From Parapedobacter koreensis (GTDB taxonomy: Bacteria; Bacteroidota; Bacteroidia; Sphingobacteriales; Sphingobacteriaceae), in NCBI RefSeq assembly GCF_900109365.1, contig NZ_FNZR01000007.1, positions 124,001-188,000 of the forward strand: a stretch of DNA of 64,000 nucleotides, written 5' to 3'. The notes beneath the pieces were generated by a model that made no database searches, was not told the DNA's origin, and was given only the letters and a program-made list of their open reading frames with translations. This document shows, piece after piece, positions 50,918-60,642 of the stretch (the stretch's first letter is position 1; each line of letters opens with the position of its first letter). The translations under genes were made by a program, and so were the position numbers.

Positions 50918-52465
50918 TCAACGTTTTCTTCGAAACATGGCAGCCAATATCCCGCTGGCAATCTTACCCAATAGTTTCACGCCTTCCCTTGCCAGCGTTG
51001 TCGTGGCCGCTTTTTGCGCCGCTTCGAGGGGTGTTTGCCGGGTACTTGTCCGGCCGGTGCGAGTTGTTGTCTTTTTCCGGTCAATTTCCTCCCTAGCCTG
51101 CTGCGCAGCATGCGCCTGCAGCTTATCTTCCAATATTTCGGCCGCGCTCCGCCTATCCACAGGCTGGTGGTATTTGGCATAAAAAGGCGAGCTATTCACC
51201 AATTGCGTATACGTGTGTGCATCCACAGGGCCCATTACAGCACGTGGTGGAATAAGGTGCGTGGCCACCACCTCCGTAGGGATCCCCTTGTCATTGAGTA
51301 CCGTGATGAGGGCTTGCCCTGTACCGATTGCCGTCAGCACCCGGTCTATCTCATAAAAATCTGATTTCGGATACGTCTTGACGGTTTTTCGCAATGCATC
51401 AGCATCATTCGGCGTAAACGCCCGCAATGCATGCTGCACGCGGTTGCCCAACTGTCCCAGCACACTTTCGGGAATATCAGTGGGGGCCTGCGTGCAGAAA
51501 AAGACCCCCACGCCTTTAGAGCGGATGAGCCGCACGATCTGTTCTACCTGGGTGAGGAATGCTTTGGATGCATCCTTGAATAGCAGGTGGGCCTCCTCAA
51601 AGAAAAAAACCAACTTCGGTTTATCCAAGTCGCCCACTTCGGGCAGCTGTTTAAATAGCTGCGCCAGCAAGCTCAGCAAAAATGTCGAAAACAATACCGG
51701 TTGGTCTTGAATATCCGAGATGTTCAGCAAGCTGATGACCCCTTTGCCATCCACCCGTTCAAACAGGTCGTTGATATCAAATTCTTTTTCACCAAAGATA
51801 TCGGATACCCCCTGTTGTTCCAGCGCGACCAGCTTACGCAATATTGTTCCTGATGTACTTCCGCTGATACGGCCATAACTATCTTTGATTTCCTCGGCAC
51901 CCGGCCCGTCCGTGAGGTAGCTGAGCAGCTTCTTCAAATCTGCAAAATCCACCAACGGCAGTTGGGTATCTTCCGCATACTTAAACAGCGCAGCCAGTAC
52001 ACCCGTTTGCGTATCGTTCAGCTCCAAGATGCGCGCCAGCATCACCGGCCCGAAATCTTCCACCGTGAGCCGCATGGGGTTACCTATTTTGCCAGATAGC
52101 GAAAATAGTTCTATGGGGAAGCCCGATGGTGCAAAAGGCCATGCCAAAGCCTCCCCCCGCTCCACCAACGCAGGGTTGGATTCGCCGGGCTGATGCAAGC
52201 CGGATAGGTCGCCCTTTACGTCCAGCAAGAATACCGGCACGCCCGCATCAGAAAGTTGTTCGGCAATCAGTTGCAGCGTACGGGTTTTGCCCGTACCTGT
52301 AGCCCCCGCAATCAAGCCGTGGCGGTTCATCATTTTTAAGGCGAGGTTTACTTTTGCCTGGGCCACAACTTTTCCGTCGAGTAATCCCGCCCCAAGGAAA
52401 ATAAAAGCCCCCTTTGGATTGTAGGAGGCAACTATTTTTTCAATAAATTCGGCTTGAGTTCCCAT
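50918..52465 (-). CDS. HerA-like ATPase (DUF853, YjgR family)
   Basis: 515-residue AAA+-like ATPase. Walker A GATGTGKTRTLQL near residue 74, Walker B region KLVFFFEEAHLLFKDA near 290, arginine-rich C-terminal LAAMFRRKR. The DUF853 family includes E. coli YjgR, whose role is unknown; related HerA proteins pump DNA. The ORF opens with GTG at 52477, but MGTQAEFIEK at 52465 is the better start. A Lys/Thr/Arg-rich linker (KKTTTRTGRTSTRQT) near residue 470 could contact nucleic acid. Confidence 0.9.
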   Translation of the reverse strand: MGTQAEFIEKIVASYNPKGAFIFLGAGLLDGKVVAQAKVNLALKMMNRHGLIAGATGTGKTRTLQLIAEQLSDAGVPVFLLDVKGDLSGLHQPGESNPALVERGEALAWPFAPSGFPIELFSLSGKIGNPMRLTVEDFGPVMLARILELNDTQTGVLAALFKYAEDTQLPLVDFADLKKLLSYLTDGPGAEEIKDSYGRISGSTSGTILRKLVALEQQGVSDIFGEKEFDINDLFERVDGKGVISLLNISDIQDQPVLFSTFLLSLLAQLFKQLPEVGDLDKPKLVFFFEEAHLLFKDASKAFLTQVEQIVRLIRSKGVGVFFCTQAPTDIPESVLGQLGNRVQHALRAFTPNDADALRKTVKTYPKSDFYEIDRVLTAIGTGQALITVLNDKGIPTEVVATHLIPPRAVMGPVDAHTYTQLVNSSPFYAKYHQPVDRRSAAEILEDKLQAHAAQQAREEIDRKKTTTRTGRTSTRQTPLEAAQKAATTTLAREGVKLLGKIASGILAAMFRRKR

Positions 52466-52583
52466 AAAGCGTACCACGAATATGATGGGTGAAAGTACAT
52501 ACTTCCTCGGGGAAATCCAAATTAAGGAAGACTTTGCTGAAATCGAACAAAATTATCCCTTAGGGGTTATCAAAATAAAAGTC

Positions 52584-52802
52584 ATGTTGAAGAACCCTAC
52601 ATTCGCCATAATAGCAGTAACGGCTTACTTGATAATTTTTGTGGCAATGACCAGGCTGTACCCCGATCCTTCCTTATTGTTCGCCATGTATTCATTATCC
52701 CCATTGCTGGTAATCTGGATGGTATATACCATCATCCGCTATGGCCACTATGATGGGCCGGAGCTAAGGGAAGATCAGGAATGGGGTTATGAAAAGATTT
52801 AA
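52584..52802 (+). CDS. Small two-helix membrane protein
   Basis: 72 residues from the ATG at 52584: MLKNPTFAIIAVTAYLIIFVAMTRLYP, then LLFAMYSLSPLLVIWMVYTII, then a charged tail with GPELREDQEWGYEKI. Two transmembrane helices with both ends facing the same side. An open frame continues upstream to 52482, but that part is not membrane-like or clearly coding. Its stop interlocks with the GH43 stop through TTAA. No named family. Function unknown. Confidence 0.6.
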   Translation: MLKNPTFAIIAVTAYLIIFVAMTRLYPDPSLLFAMYSLSPLLVIWMVYTIIRYGHYDGPELREDQEWGYEKI

Positions 52803-53896
52803 GGCAATACACGCAATATTCCCTTGTCGTTTATTTCCATTTCATTGATGAAAACCATCCGGTCGTCGCCGGTCTTTTTGGTACGGCCGTGATATACACA
52901 CCACATCCGGCCATCCGGCAGGAATACCACACTATTGTGGCCCGTACCCGTCACATCACCACCCTTTGCTGTATTTTTCTCCAGCACCGGATTATTGGCC
53001 GCCTTGGTATACGGTCCCAAGGGATGTTTTGCAGTGGCGTAACCCACCGCATAATTTTCCCCCGCAAAGTGGTTGGCCGAATACATCAGGTAGTACGTGT
53101 CGTCCTGTTTGAACGTAAAGGAGCCTTCCGTCCAGCGGCGGTTGACCTCGCGGCTAGTCACCGAGCGGCTCTCCCATTCGGCCTGGGCATCGTCCATCGT
53201 GACAGGCGGACGTAAGAGCAATACAGGCTCCCCGATGACGCCTGAAAAGTCCGGTTTGAGCTCCACACCATACACCCAACTTTCTTCGATTTCCTCAAAC
53301 CACCCTTTGTTGCGTGCCCAATCAGCCACTTCGCTCTCCACGGGATGTTTGTAGCAGCAACGGGAATAGTACAGGTAGAGCTTCCCATCTTCGGCGAAAT
53401 AAACATTGGCGTCAATAATGGGATACCCGGGGTCGAATATCGGGTGGTTTTGCAGGTCGATAAAAGGTCCTGTGGGCTTGTCGGCCACGGCAACGCCAAT
53501 ACGGAAGTTTTCCAGTTCCTTACCGGGATTGTCTTTCCATTGCGCGCTATAGAACATATAAAATTTGTCCTTATGCGCATATACTTCAGGTGCCCAGTAT
53601 GCTCCACCCCATGCAGCGGTGGAATCACTCCAGCCATTTTCGTTGCTGGCATCATAAACTTGACCTTCGTTCTTCCAGTTCGCCAGATCAACAGCGGAAT
53701 AGACCGCGAAACCGTTCTTGGCACCTCCTCCGGTACCATACATGTAATAGCGATCCGTCGCATCGTCATAAATGACGTACGGATCGCCGAAGGCAACATC
53801 CAGTGGGTTATTGGGTAGCGACAGGGCTTCCTGTGTATTACCGACGTGCGGCATTGCGAATAAAACGGCGGCAATAATTATACTGAATTTCATCAT
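52799..53896 (-). CDS. Glycoside hydrolase family 43-type enzyme
   Basis: 365 residues with a signal peptide (MKFSIIIAAVLFAMPHVGNT). The five-bladed propeller of GH43 is suggested by NPLDVAFGDPYVIYDDATDRYYMYGT (catalytic base Asp), AWGGAYWAPEVYAHKDKFYMFYSA and WTEGSFTFKQDDTYYLMYSA (catalytic acid Glu), and GTGHNSVVFLPDGRMWCVYHGR. Such enzymes release arabinose, xylose or galactose residues from plant polysaccharides. It lies 3 nt behind the esterase gene, so they are cotranscribed in the polysaccharide region. Confidence 0.9.
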   Translation of the reverse strand: MMKFSIIIAAVLFAMPHVGNTQEALSLPNNPLDVAFGDPYVIYDDATDRYYMYGTGGGAKNGFAVYSAVDLANWKNEGQVYDASNENGWSDSTAAWGGAYWAPEVYAHKDKFYMFYSAQWKDNPGKELENFRIGVAVADKPTGPFIDLQNHPIFDPGYPIIDANVYFAEDGKLYLYYSRCCYKHPVESEVADWARNKGWFEEIEESWVYGVELKPDFSGVIGEPVLLLRPPVTMDDAQAEWESRSVTSREVNRRWTEGSFTFKQDDTYYLMYSANHFAGENYAVGYATAKHPLGPYTKAANNPVLEKNTAKGGDVTGTGHNSVVFLPDGRMWCVYHGRTKKTGDDRMVFINEMEINDKGILRVLP

Positions 53897-53899
53897 ATT

Positions 53900-54745
53900 C
53901 TATTTCTTTGTCAATTCGTTTACATGATGCAACAGGATGTGAAATCCGGGTGCGGCCATGGCGCCATGGTCAAAGCCATCCAGCTCGTACAAATACACCT
54001 GTTGGTGGCCTGCAACCTTCATCATTCGGTAGAAATAGGCGCTCTCCTCATACCTACCGAGCATTTCCAGCTCGCGGTCGCCCGACACCAACACCAGTGG
54101 CGGTGCATCGCTGCGCACGTGGTACAGTGGGGCATATTCGTCCACGATGGGTTGCGTATCTTTTATGCCACGTTCTGCTCGGATAGTCATATGCGTAATG
54201 GCATGGCCGCTGAAATCGATGATACCTGCCAGCTGGTCGGCATCCACGCCATACCGTTGCAACCAAGACTTGTCCAATCCGACCATCGCCGCGAGGTAAC
54301 CTCCGGCGGAATGTCCGGTAGCGAATATCTTGCCCGGATCTCCCCCATATTCGCCGATGTGCTGAAATACCCAAGCTATCGCTGCGGCAGCGTCATCGAT
54401 ATAGGCCGGGTTTTTGACTTTCGGACTAAATCGGTAATTAACGGCTACCACGGCAATGCCTTTTTCCTGAAGTTCTTCGGGAATAAATTTCTCGCCCCCG
54501 GTCAAGCCGCCGCCATGGAACCATACCACCGTGGGGAAATCTTTCGCTTGCTCGGGATAGTAGATATCGAGCACGCAACGCTCGCGGATATAGTCGTCAT
54601 CGGCGACATCCGGACGGTAGTTGATGTTCTGCACGAGCTGATAGGTAACGGGCGTAGTACCTTGTTGTGCATATGCGGCAAGCACAAAAGCGACCAAGCA
54701 CCAGCCTATTACTAAGGGATAGTACCTTTTTCTATTTATAGTCAT
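53900..54745 (-). CDS. Secreted alpha/beta-hydrolase, probable carbohydrate esterase
   Basis: 281 residues with a signal peptide ending AAYAQQ. Hallmarks of the BD-FAE/hormone-sensitive lipase-type fold are VVWFHGGGLTGGE (oxyanion hole, near residue 75), the nucleophile elbow ATGHSAGGYLA near 147, and the C-terminal His in LDGFDHGAMAAPGF. It likely removes acetyl or feruloyl groups from polysaccharides; this is inferred from the neighbouring GH43 and Sus genes. 3 nt from GH43. Confidence 0.88.
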   Translation of the reverse strand: MTINRKRYYPLVIGWCLVAFVLAAYAQQGTTPVTYQLVQNINYRPDVADDDYIRERCVLDIYYPEQAKDFPTVVWFHGGGLTGGEKFIPEELQEKGIAVVAVNYRFSPKVKNPAYIDDAAAAIAWVFQHIGEYGGDPGKIFATGHSAGGYLAAMVGLDKSWLQRYGVDADQLAGIIDFSGHAITHMTIRAERGIKDTQPIVDEYAPLYHVRSDAPPLVLVSGDRELEMLGRYEESAYFYRMMKVAGHQQVYLYELDGFDHGAMAAPGFHILLHHVNELTKK

Positions 54746-54817
54746 ACCTAACTATGTTGATTCTAACTTTTCGATATCGAATTGCTAAGGTACACAATGC
54801 TGCCGAAAATGGAAAAC

Positions 54818-56362
54818 CTACTCTCGTCGCGGACTTTGTGGCCGCGGGGGCATCGCTGCCGGGTGTCGTCCAAGAATTGACTGAAGCGTAGCCCTTACCT
54901 CCGGCTGTTCATCGGCGATGTTCGTTATCTCCATCGGGCCATTTTGATAGTCATACAATTCATATGCTGCGGCTTCCGCCGGGTCATCGATTTTCGTCCA
55001 CTCCACCAAGCGGTAGCGGTCGGTGCGGATAGCCCTTCCCAATCGACCACCCCTTGGAAAACTATGGTAAGCATGGTCGCGTATCCGTGCCTCCGGATTG
55101 TTGAGCACCGATACCATGCTTAATCCGTCAAGCGACTGCGTTACCTCGGGAGCAGGAAGACCGGCGAGATCCGCCAAGGTAGGATAGATATCCACGGTCT
55201 CAGCCAGCTGCGTGGTATGCGCCCCCTTAGAACCCATATCCGGCGCTGCGATGATCAACGGGATACGGTTAGCCAGCTCATAATTGACGTGTTTGGTCCA
55301 CATACCCATCTCTCCGAGCATATAACCATGGTCGCCCCAAAGCACCACGATCGTGTTATCGTCGAGTCCAAGCGCGGCCAATTCATTCAACACCTTACCA
55401 ATTTGGACATCGACATAGCTGACTCCGGCATAATAACCATGAATCAACTTACGGGAGAGGCTATCCGGAAATGGCGCTTCGGTCACGGTCGTTGGGATCG
55501 GAATATACTGATCGATTTCGTCGCCATATTTCACGGCATACGACGGTGCCCCCTCCGGTCGGCGGGTATGTTGCGGCAACGGGAGTGCACTTTCGTCATA
55601 CATATCCCAATATTTTTTCGGCACCGAAAAGGGAAGGTGTGGCCGAGCAAAACCTACGGCAAGGAAAAATGGGCGATCCGGATTCGATTTCAAGTTCCTA
55701 AGCCGCTCGATGGCCCGATTTGAAATACGCCCATCTGCATACGCATCGTCGGCGACATCCGGTGATTCCCAGGCCAATCCCCTGGGCAGCGATCGCGCGT
55801 ATCCCCACTCCATATTGGAAAACAACGCCTCTTCGCGGGTAAATCCTTCTTTTTTACTGGCCGAATCCACATACTCGATAACCCGATCTTTGTAGTGCGG
55901 TACGCTCCAAGAGGCCGTATCGTCATACGTGTTGTGCCCCACATGAAACACCTTGCCCATCGATTCCGCATGATAGCCGTGTTGCTTAAAATATTGCGGC
56001 AGTGTCACCGCATCGGGGTAATGGTCGCGGAAATCACTCCCGAAGTTATAGATTCCTGATGACGTGGACCGGCTGCCGAGCAACAGGTTATACCGGGAAG
56101 GGCCACAAACGGCTTGATTGGAATATGCTCGCTTAAACAGCAGGCCTTTTGCAGCCAACTTATCCATATTGGGCGTAATGGCTATGGAGTCTCCATAGGC
56201 ACCGATTGCGGGACGCAGATCGTCGACCAGGATCAGTAATACATTGGGCTTGTCCGGTTTGTGCGCCGTAGTACAAGAAATGCCAACCCAAAGCCCAACA
56301 AGGACATATACCGTCGTCCATTTGGTCTGTCTGTGTCTTGGTTTATGGTTACGTCTGGTCAT
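54818..56362 (-). CDS. Sulfatase with Cys-type formylglycine site
   Basis: 514 residues. A lipoprotein-like or Sec signal (TVYVLVGLWVGISCTT) leads to the sulfatase fold: PNVLLILVDDLRPAIGAYGD (metal Asp-Asp), the formylglycine precursor motif VCGPSRYN (Cys95 in the frame from 56389, so Cys86 here), GKVFHVGHNTYDD and VVLWGDHGYMLGEMGMWTKH (metal Asp and His). The C/S-x-P-S-R Cys needs a formylglycine-generating enzyme, which is not in this window. Close in layout to iduronate-2-sulfatase-like enzymes. Desulfation of a sulfated sugar is the inferred role. Start Met at 56362 (MTRRNHKP). Confidence 0.9.
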   Translation of the reverse strand: MTRRNHKPRHRQTKWTTVYVLVGLWVGISCTTAHKPDKPNVLLILVDDLRPAIGAYGDSIAITPNMDKLAAKGLLFKRAYSNQAVCGPSRYNLLLGSRSTSSGIYNFGSDFRDHYPDAVTLPQYFKQHGYHAESMGKVFHVGHNTYDDTASWSVPHYKDRVIEYVDSASKKEGFTREEALFSNMEWGYARSLPRGLAWESPDVADDAYADGRISNRAIERLRNLKSNPDRPFFLAVGFARPHLPFSVPKKYWDMYDESALPLPQHTRRPEGAPSYAVKYGDEIDQYIPIPTTVTEAPFPDSLSRKLIHGYYAGVSYVDVQIGKVLNELAALGLDDNTIVVLWGDHGYMLGEMGMWTKHVNYELANRIPLIIAAPDMGSKGAHTTQLAETVDIYPTLADLAGLPAPEVTQSLDGLSMVSVLNNPEARIRDHAYHSFPRGGRLGRAIRTDRYRLVEWTKIDDPAEAAAYELYDYQNGPMEITNIADEQPEVRATLQSILGRHPAAMPPRPQSPRRE

Positions 56363-56440
56363 TACTGTTTTATATCTTGATTTTGCCATTCAAAAGCGGT
56401 CCTAAAGCTACAAACGATTAACATTATAATTGTATTGCGA

Positions 56441-57994
56441 TTAATCCAAAAGCTTCAGCAATTCCAATTCAAAACTGCTTTCGCTCGGCCTGTAAAAATC
56501 CTCATCCAATACCCTCCCTTCATTATTGATCACCAAATACCGGGGAATATTCCGTATGTTCAATAATTTGGTTAATGGGGATTCCCTAAAGTTCGCTAAT
56601 CGATATTGATTAGGTTTGTTATAAATTGCGTTCTTTTTTGCAACTGCAACCCATTTATCAACATCTTCTTCCTTGTCTATGCTGATTGCCAGAAATCGGA
56701 TAGGCTTATCCCGGAACTTTTCCGCTGTTTTTTTCAAATCGGGCATCTCCATAATACAGGGTACGCACCAGCTTGCCCAGAGATCAACCAACGTTAACAT
56801 ATAGTCCTTGTTCATGACAATACGCTTGAAATCAGATTTGTTTCCTGCGAAATCATGCAACTCAACCGGAGGCAAATCAGTTATGACTTTCATTTCGTGG
56901 TTCGCCGACTGCTCATTATCTTCAATGATAAAGCGATAGCGGCCACCCGCAAAAGCTTTTAACGCTGCTTTTGCCTGGCTGAAATCGGTAAAGGTTGCTG
57001 ACAAAATGTTTGTCAGTTGATAGAGCGTATCTAAAAATGGATCTTGTGTATGTATGGATTGAAGCTCCTTATTGATAGCTGTTATCTCTTTAGGCGAATG
57101 AACAAAGGTTCCGGCGACGGCGGAAACAAGGTGTTGCTTATACATATCAGTTTGTTTCAACTGCTGGTCCGCATAAGCAGCAGCTTCCCACATATCGGTT
57201 TTATCCACGTCTCCATGTTGTTTCTTGGCATTGTACGCAATGAGTGCCCCAAAAATAGTTCCCTTGGTTGTTGCGTCAATCGAGCGGATTTCATCCATGT
57301 GTTGGAATAGATCTTCGTATAAACTATCCGTCAATCCGGAGCTGGCTACAGCCGGATCGGCTAACAAATGCGCGATGGCCGTATATTTGATGTTGCTGTT
57401 CAGGCTACTTAATAAGCGGGCTTTTACTTCGGGCATAGCGAGGGCGGCAATAGCGGTTTCGTTTTTCTGAAACGCTGCGTCAATATCTTGCGTTATACCC
57501 GCTACACCTATTTCCGCAAGGCGTTTTTGCTGTCGCTTACCATCGTGTTCGTAAAAATCTTTCGGTACGACAATCAAGCTATCAACGAAGTTTGGCAACC
57601 CGGACGAATAGTGCATGGAAAGCGCACCGTCATCGTGCCTATCCAATACCACACTGTCGCCGGGACTTAGTAGCAGGCCATATATCCGAAGTATCGGATC
57701 GCCGTCCGGGACGACCAAAACATTTCCAGAAACCAAAAGCAACGGCTTATCAATCCATATTTTTTCTTCGAATAAGGAGTCCTTTGTCGTAGCATTTTTA
57801 AGGGCAATGCTACGGCGGTACACATCGAAGACATTGAATATGGCCCTTTCGCCGGGCTTTAAGGATATGGAAAGTGACGCTTGAAGTATGTCTTGTTCAT
57901 GATTTTCCGTCTTGGAATGTTTTGATTCCTCCCGTGAAAAACAGGAAACAAACATTAAGGAGGAAATCGACAAGATAATAAAAAAGACTTTCAT
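56441..57994 (-). CDS. TlpA-type thioredoxin lipoprotein with large N-terminal region
   Basis: 517 residues. A lipoprotein signal (LMFVSCF, Cys19) anchors it in the envelope. About 380 residues of helical region without a known motif are followed by the TlpA thioredoxin domain with WASWCVPCIMEMPDL (active-site Cys410 and Cys413) and cis-Pro in RNIPRYLVIN. Such proteins often sit beside Sus genes in Bacteroidota and reduce or shuffle disulfides in exported proteins. It is separated from the DUF3823-SusD-SusC operon by a terminator, so it has its own promoter. Confidence 0.88.
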   Translation of the reverse strand: MKVFFIILSISSLMFVSCFSREESKHSKTENHEQDILQASLSISLKPGERAIFNVFDVYRRSIALKNATTKDSLFEEKIWIDKPLLLVSGNVLVVPDGDPILRIYGLLLSPGDSVVLDRHDDGALSMHYSSGLPNFVDSLIVVPKDFYEHDGKRQQKRLAEIGVAGITQDIDAAFQKNETAIAALAMPEVKARLLSSLNSNIKYTAIAHLLADPAVASSGLTDSLYEDLFQHMDEIRSIDATTKGTIFGALIAYNAKKQHGDVDKTDMWEAAAYADQQLKQTDMYKQHLVSAVAGTFVHSPKEITAINKELQSIHTQDPFLDTLYQLTNILSATFTDFSQAKAALKAFAGGRYRFIIEDNEQSANHEMKVITDLPPVELHDFAGNKSDFKRIVMNKDYMLTLVDLWASWCVPCIMEMPDLKKTAEKFRDKPIRFLAISIDKEEDVDKWVAVAKKNAIYNKPNQYRLANFRESPLTKLLNIRNIPRYLVINNEGRVLDEDFYRPSESSFELELLKLLD

Positions 57995-58033
57995 AAAATA
58001 TGACTTGACACCACCTCTTCAACTATAAAAATA

Positions 58034-58063
58034 ACCGCTACCGCCCCAATCGACGATAGCGGT
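58034..58063 (-). terminator. Terminator of the SusC-SusD-DUF3823 operon
   Basis: On the minus strand ACCGCTA (58057-58063) pairs with TAGCGGT (58034-58040) around a 16-nt loop, followed by TTATTTTTATAG. It lies about 25 nt behind the DUF3823 stop. Confidence 0.6.
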
Positions 58064-58085
58064 AAAATTATAAGAAACAAACAAG

Positions 58086-58760
58086 TTATCGCAACTTCAC
58101 TACCTGCGAATAAATTGCCTGATCCTTACCTGCTGGGCGTAATCCCACACGGGCGAACAAGGCTCTACCTGAGTTGAAGTCGGCATTATTCGTGAGGTCA
58201 AGTGCCCCTGTGACGGTATTTCCTGCGGTCACGCCATTGATATCGAGCCGAGCGGTATATGACACATCATCGACGAAGGACGTTTTGCCCACCAAAATCA
58301 TTACATACTCGATATCCCTACCACCCGCCACTTCGTTGATCTGAAACGAGGCGTTAGCACTATTGCCACTCAGTGACAGCTGTACATTCGACAAGGTATA
58401 GAACGGCGTAACTTCGACATCTACATTGGTTGTACCGCTCAGGTTAATCACGGTAGTATCCCGATCGTTTACCCACGGGCCATTGTTGTCGCGAGTGACC
58501 AGTTTGTACTCACCGTCAAATACTTTCGCCTCAAAGGTGCCATCCTGCCCTACGTAGACCGGGATGGGATTACGTAATTCGTAACCATCTTGATATAGTT
58601 GAAGCTGTACCGCCTCTCCCGTACCCCGCACGCCGACCGGCTCACCATTGTAGACGACGCGTCCATATATGGTCGATTCTGGAGCGTCATAATTATCCAA
58701 TCCGCAACTGCTTACCACAACTACCGCTGGAAACAGCAACATATTCAAATATTTTCTCAT
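58086..58760 (-). CDS. DUF3823 lipoprotein of the Sus-like operon
   Basis: 224 residues. Lipoprotein signal VVVVSSCG (Cys19), then a carboxypeptidase-regulatory-like/Ig-like domain of the DUF3823 family (STIYGRVVYNGEPVGVRGTGEAVQLQLYQDG, then DGEYKLVTRDNNGPWVND), and a second beta-rich half. Family members are encoded after susD and sit on the cell surface, probably binding glycan. Eighteen nucleotides separate it from susD. Confidence 0.9.
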   Translation of the reverse strand: MRKYLNMLLFPAVVVVSSCGLDNYDAPESTIYGRVVYNGEPVGVRGTGEAVQLQLYQDGYELRNPIPVYVGQDGTFEAKVFDGEYKLVTRDNNGPWVNDRDTTVINLSGTTNVDVEVTPFYTLSNVQLSLSGNSANASFQINEVAGGRDIEYVMILVGKTSFVDDVSYTARLDINGVTAGNTVTGALDLTNNADFNSGRALFARVGLRPAGKDQAIYSQVVKLR

Positions 58761-58777
58761 TTTCTTTCAACTAAAAT

Positions 58778-60610
58778 TTACTGAAACGGATTCAACACAA
58801 TCTTCGGATTTGCATTCTGCCACGCCAAATCGATGAAGTTATAATAGTTCCTCAACTCAAAGAACCGGGGATGCAAGGAATTGCTAAATGTTAGCCTATC
58901 GAACACATATTTCCCATCATTCGGTGTGCCGGGAGCGACCACCAAGTAGGGGAATAAAGCCCATTGTTGGGCCGTTGGGCTATTCACTACACCATTCCAT
59001 ACAATGTGGGCCAAACGGAAACGTTTCAAATCCCAATAGCGGTGATCTTCAAATGCAAATTCCACCCGGCGTTCTTGCACGATATCGTCCAACGTCACGG
59101 AGGTCAGCGGCTGTATCCCAGCACGCTCGCGCACTTGGTTGATGTAACCAACCGCTACAGATTGCTGGCCTAATTCCATCGCGGCTTCGGCAGCAATCAA
59201 TACCGCTTCGGCAAAACGGAAGCGGGGGAACCACATTTCGCTGTTACGACCACGGGTGGATGCCCCAGCGGCCTCGTCCAAAAACTTACGGAAGAAAAAG
59301 CCTGTTTTATTAATATACTGCTCATTAGAACGATTCGGACCATTAGATGAGGTAATCAGCCTGCCTTGGCTATCCCGCTCACCGGGCTGTCCGGTAATCG
59401 TCTGCCAAGCGCCATTCGTCCAAACTTTCTGGCCAGCTTGCAATACAACAGGAGTTCCTTTGAATATCGCATTAGGCGTGATTACTGACCCGCCCAGCCT
59501 CGCATCCTTATTGGCGAACGCATCAGCCGGATCGTCATAGAAAACATAATTTCCCTGATTATCCCGAATGTGAATCGAACCATCCCTGTCGTTTACGTAT
59601 TCGAAGTCCTCGACCAGATTGAGTATTGGTCCCGCAGCAGCACGATCAATATCCTCTGCATGTGATCCTGGGATATTTTGTGTGGTAAAACCAACGGTTT
59701 GGCCCGGATAACGATAATCCCTTGCCCATATTACCTCCGTATTATTGTCCTTTACACTCAAAGCCTCGTAAAAATTACGTTCCAAATCATCAGGCTTGTT
59801 TAGCTGTAGTTCATAAGGGCTGTTATTGATAATGTCCTGTGCTGTGGCTAACGCTTGTTCATAATACCCGTTGGCTCGCTCTGCGGGAATACCAACTTCA
59901 CCGCCCGCAGTACGAATCGGGCTATTCATTTTGTTGTTATAATTTGCCAATGATCCTGCATAAATGGCCGCACGGGCTTTCAACATCAGCGCTGCCCATT
60001 TATTGGCTCTTGCAGAATTGACAGTCTTCACATCGTCGAGCATGGCTGACACCGCCTCGCATTCTTCAATGATATAGTCATATATCCCCGCCTCTGTGGA
60101 ACGCGGATACTGCAATGTGGTAATATCCATACCGCTTTCATAATCGAACACCTCGTCGCCTACAATGGGCATCCCCCCTAATCCACGGGCCATGTTGAAA
60201 TAGGTCCATGCCCGAAGGAATCGGACTTCTCCCTCATATACCTGCTTCTCAATGTCAGTAATCACCGTAGTGGCACGAAGGCTTTGAAGAAACTGATTGA
60301 TGTTACGGATTAAAGTATAATCATATACCCGCCATTGCTCATTGCTGTAATTCTGAATATTATCTGGCCCTCCATCGGATTTGCCAGCTTCGTCCAATAC
60401 AGTGTACTGAATCCAGTCACCAATATGTTGACTCCAGGTCACACGACCATAGAAGTTAGCCAACACGGATTCGATCATGACGGCATCGCTAAACACCTGA
60501 TCATCCGTTAGAATTTCGTCGGGTTCGCGTTCAAGGAATTCCGAACAGCTGCTAAAGCACGACAGTCCTCCGGCCAACAACAACACTTTGAATATGCTTG
60601 ACTTTTTCAT
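58778..60610 (-). CDS. SusD/RagB-family surface glycan-binding lipoprotein
   Basis: 610 residues with lipoprotein signal LSCFSSCSEFLEREPDE. TPR-rich SusD fold: FLRAWTYFNMARGLGGMPIV, MLKARAAIYAGSLANYN, and the C-terminal EAVLIAAEAAMELGQQSVAVGYINQVRERAGIQPL then RRVEFAFEDHRYWDLKRFRL. It caps the SusC transporter and captures oligosaccharides. 33 nt behind susC, one operon. Confidence 0.95.
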   Translation of the reverse strand: MKKSSIFKVLLLAGGLSCFSSCSEFLEREPDEILTDDQVFSDAVMIESVLANFYGRVTWSQHIGDWIQYTVLDEAGKSDGGPDNIQNYSNEQWRVYDYTLIRNINQFLQSLRATTVITDIEKQVYEGEVRFLRAWTYFNMARGLGGMPIVGDEVFDYESGMDITTLQYPRSTEAGIYDYIIEECEAVSAMLDDVKTVNSARANKWAALMLKARAAIYAGSLANYNNKMNSPIRTAGGEVGIPAERANGYYEQALATAQDIINNSPYELQLNKPDDLERNFYEALSVKDNNTEVIWARDYRYPGQTVGFTTQNIPGSHAEDIDRAAAGPILNLVEDFEYVNDRDGSIHIRDNQGNYVFYDDPADAFANKDARLGGSVITPNAIFKGTPVVLQAGQKVWTNGAWQTITGQPGERDSQGRLITSSNGPNRSNEQYINKTGFFFRKFLDEAAGASTRGRNSEMWFPRFRFAEAVLIAAEAAMELGQQSVAVGYINQVRERAGIQPLTSVTLDDIVQERRVEFAFEDHRYWDLKRFRLAHIVWNGVVNSPTAQQWALFPYLVVAPGTPNDGKYVFDRLTFSNSLHPRFFELRNYYNFIDLAWQNANPKIVLNPFQ

Positions 60611-60642
60611 AATGCTTTCTTTCTTTAAATATGTTCAACCTA

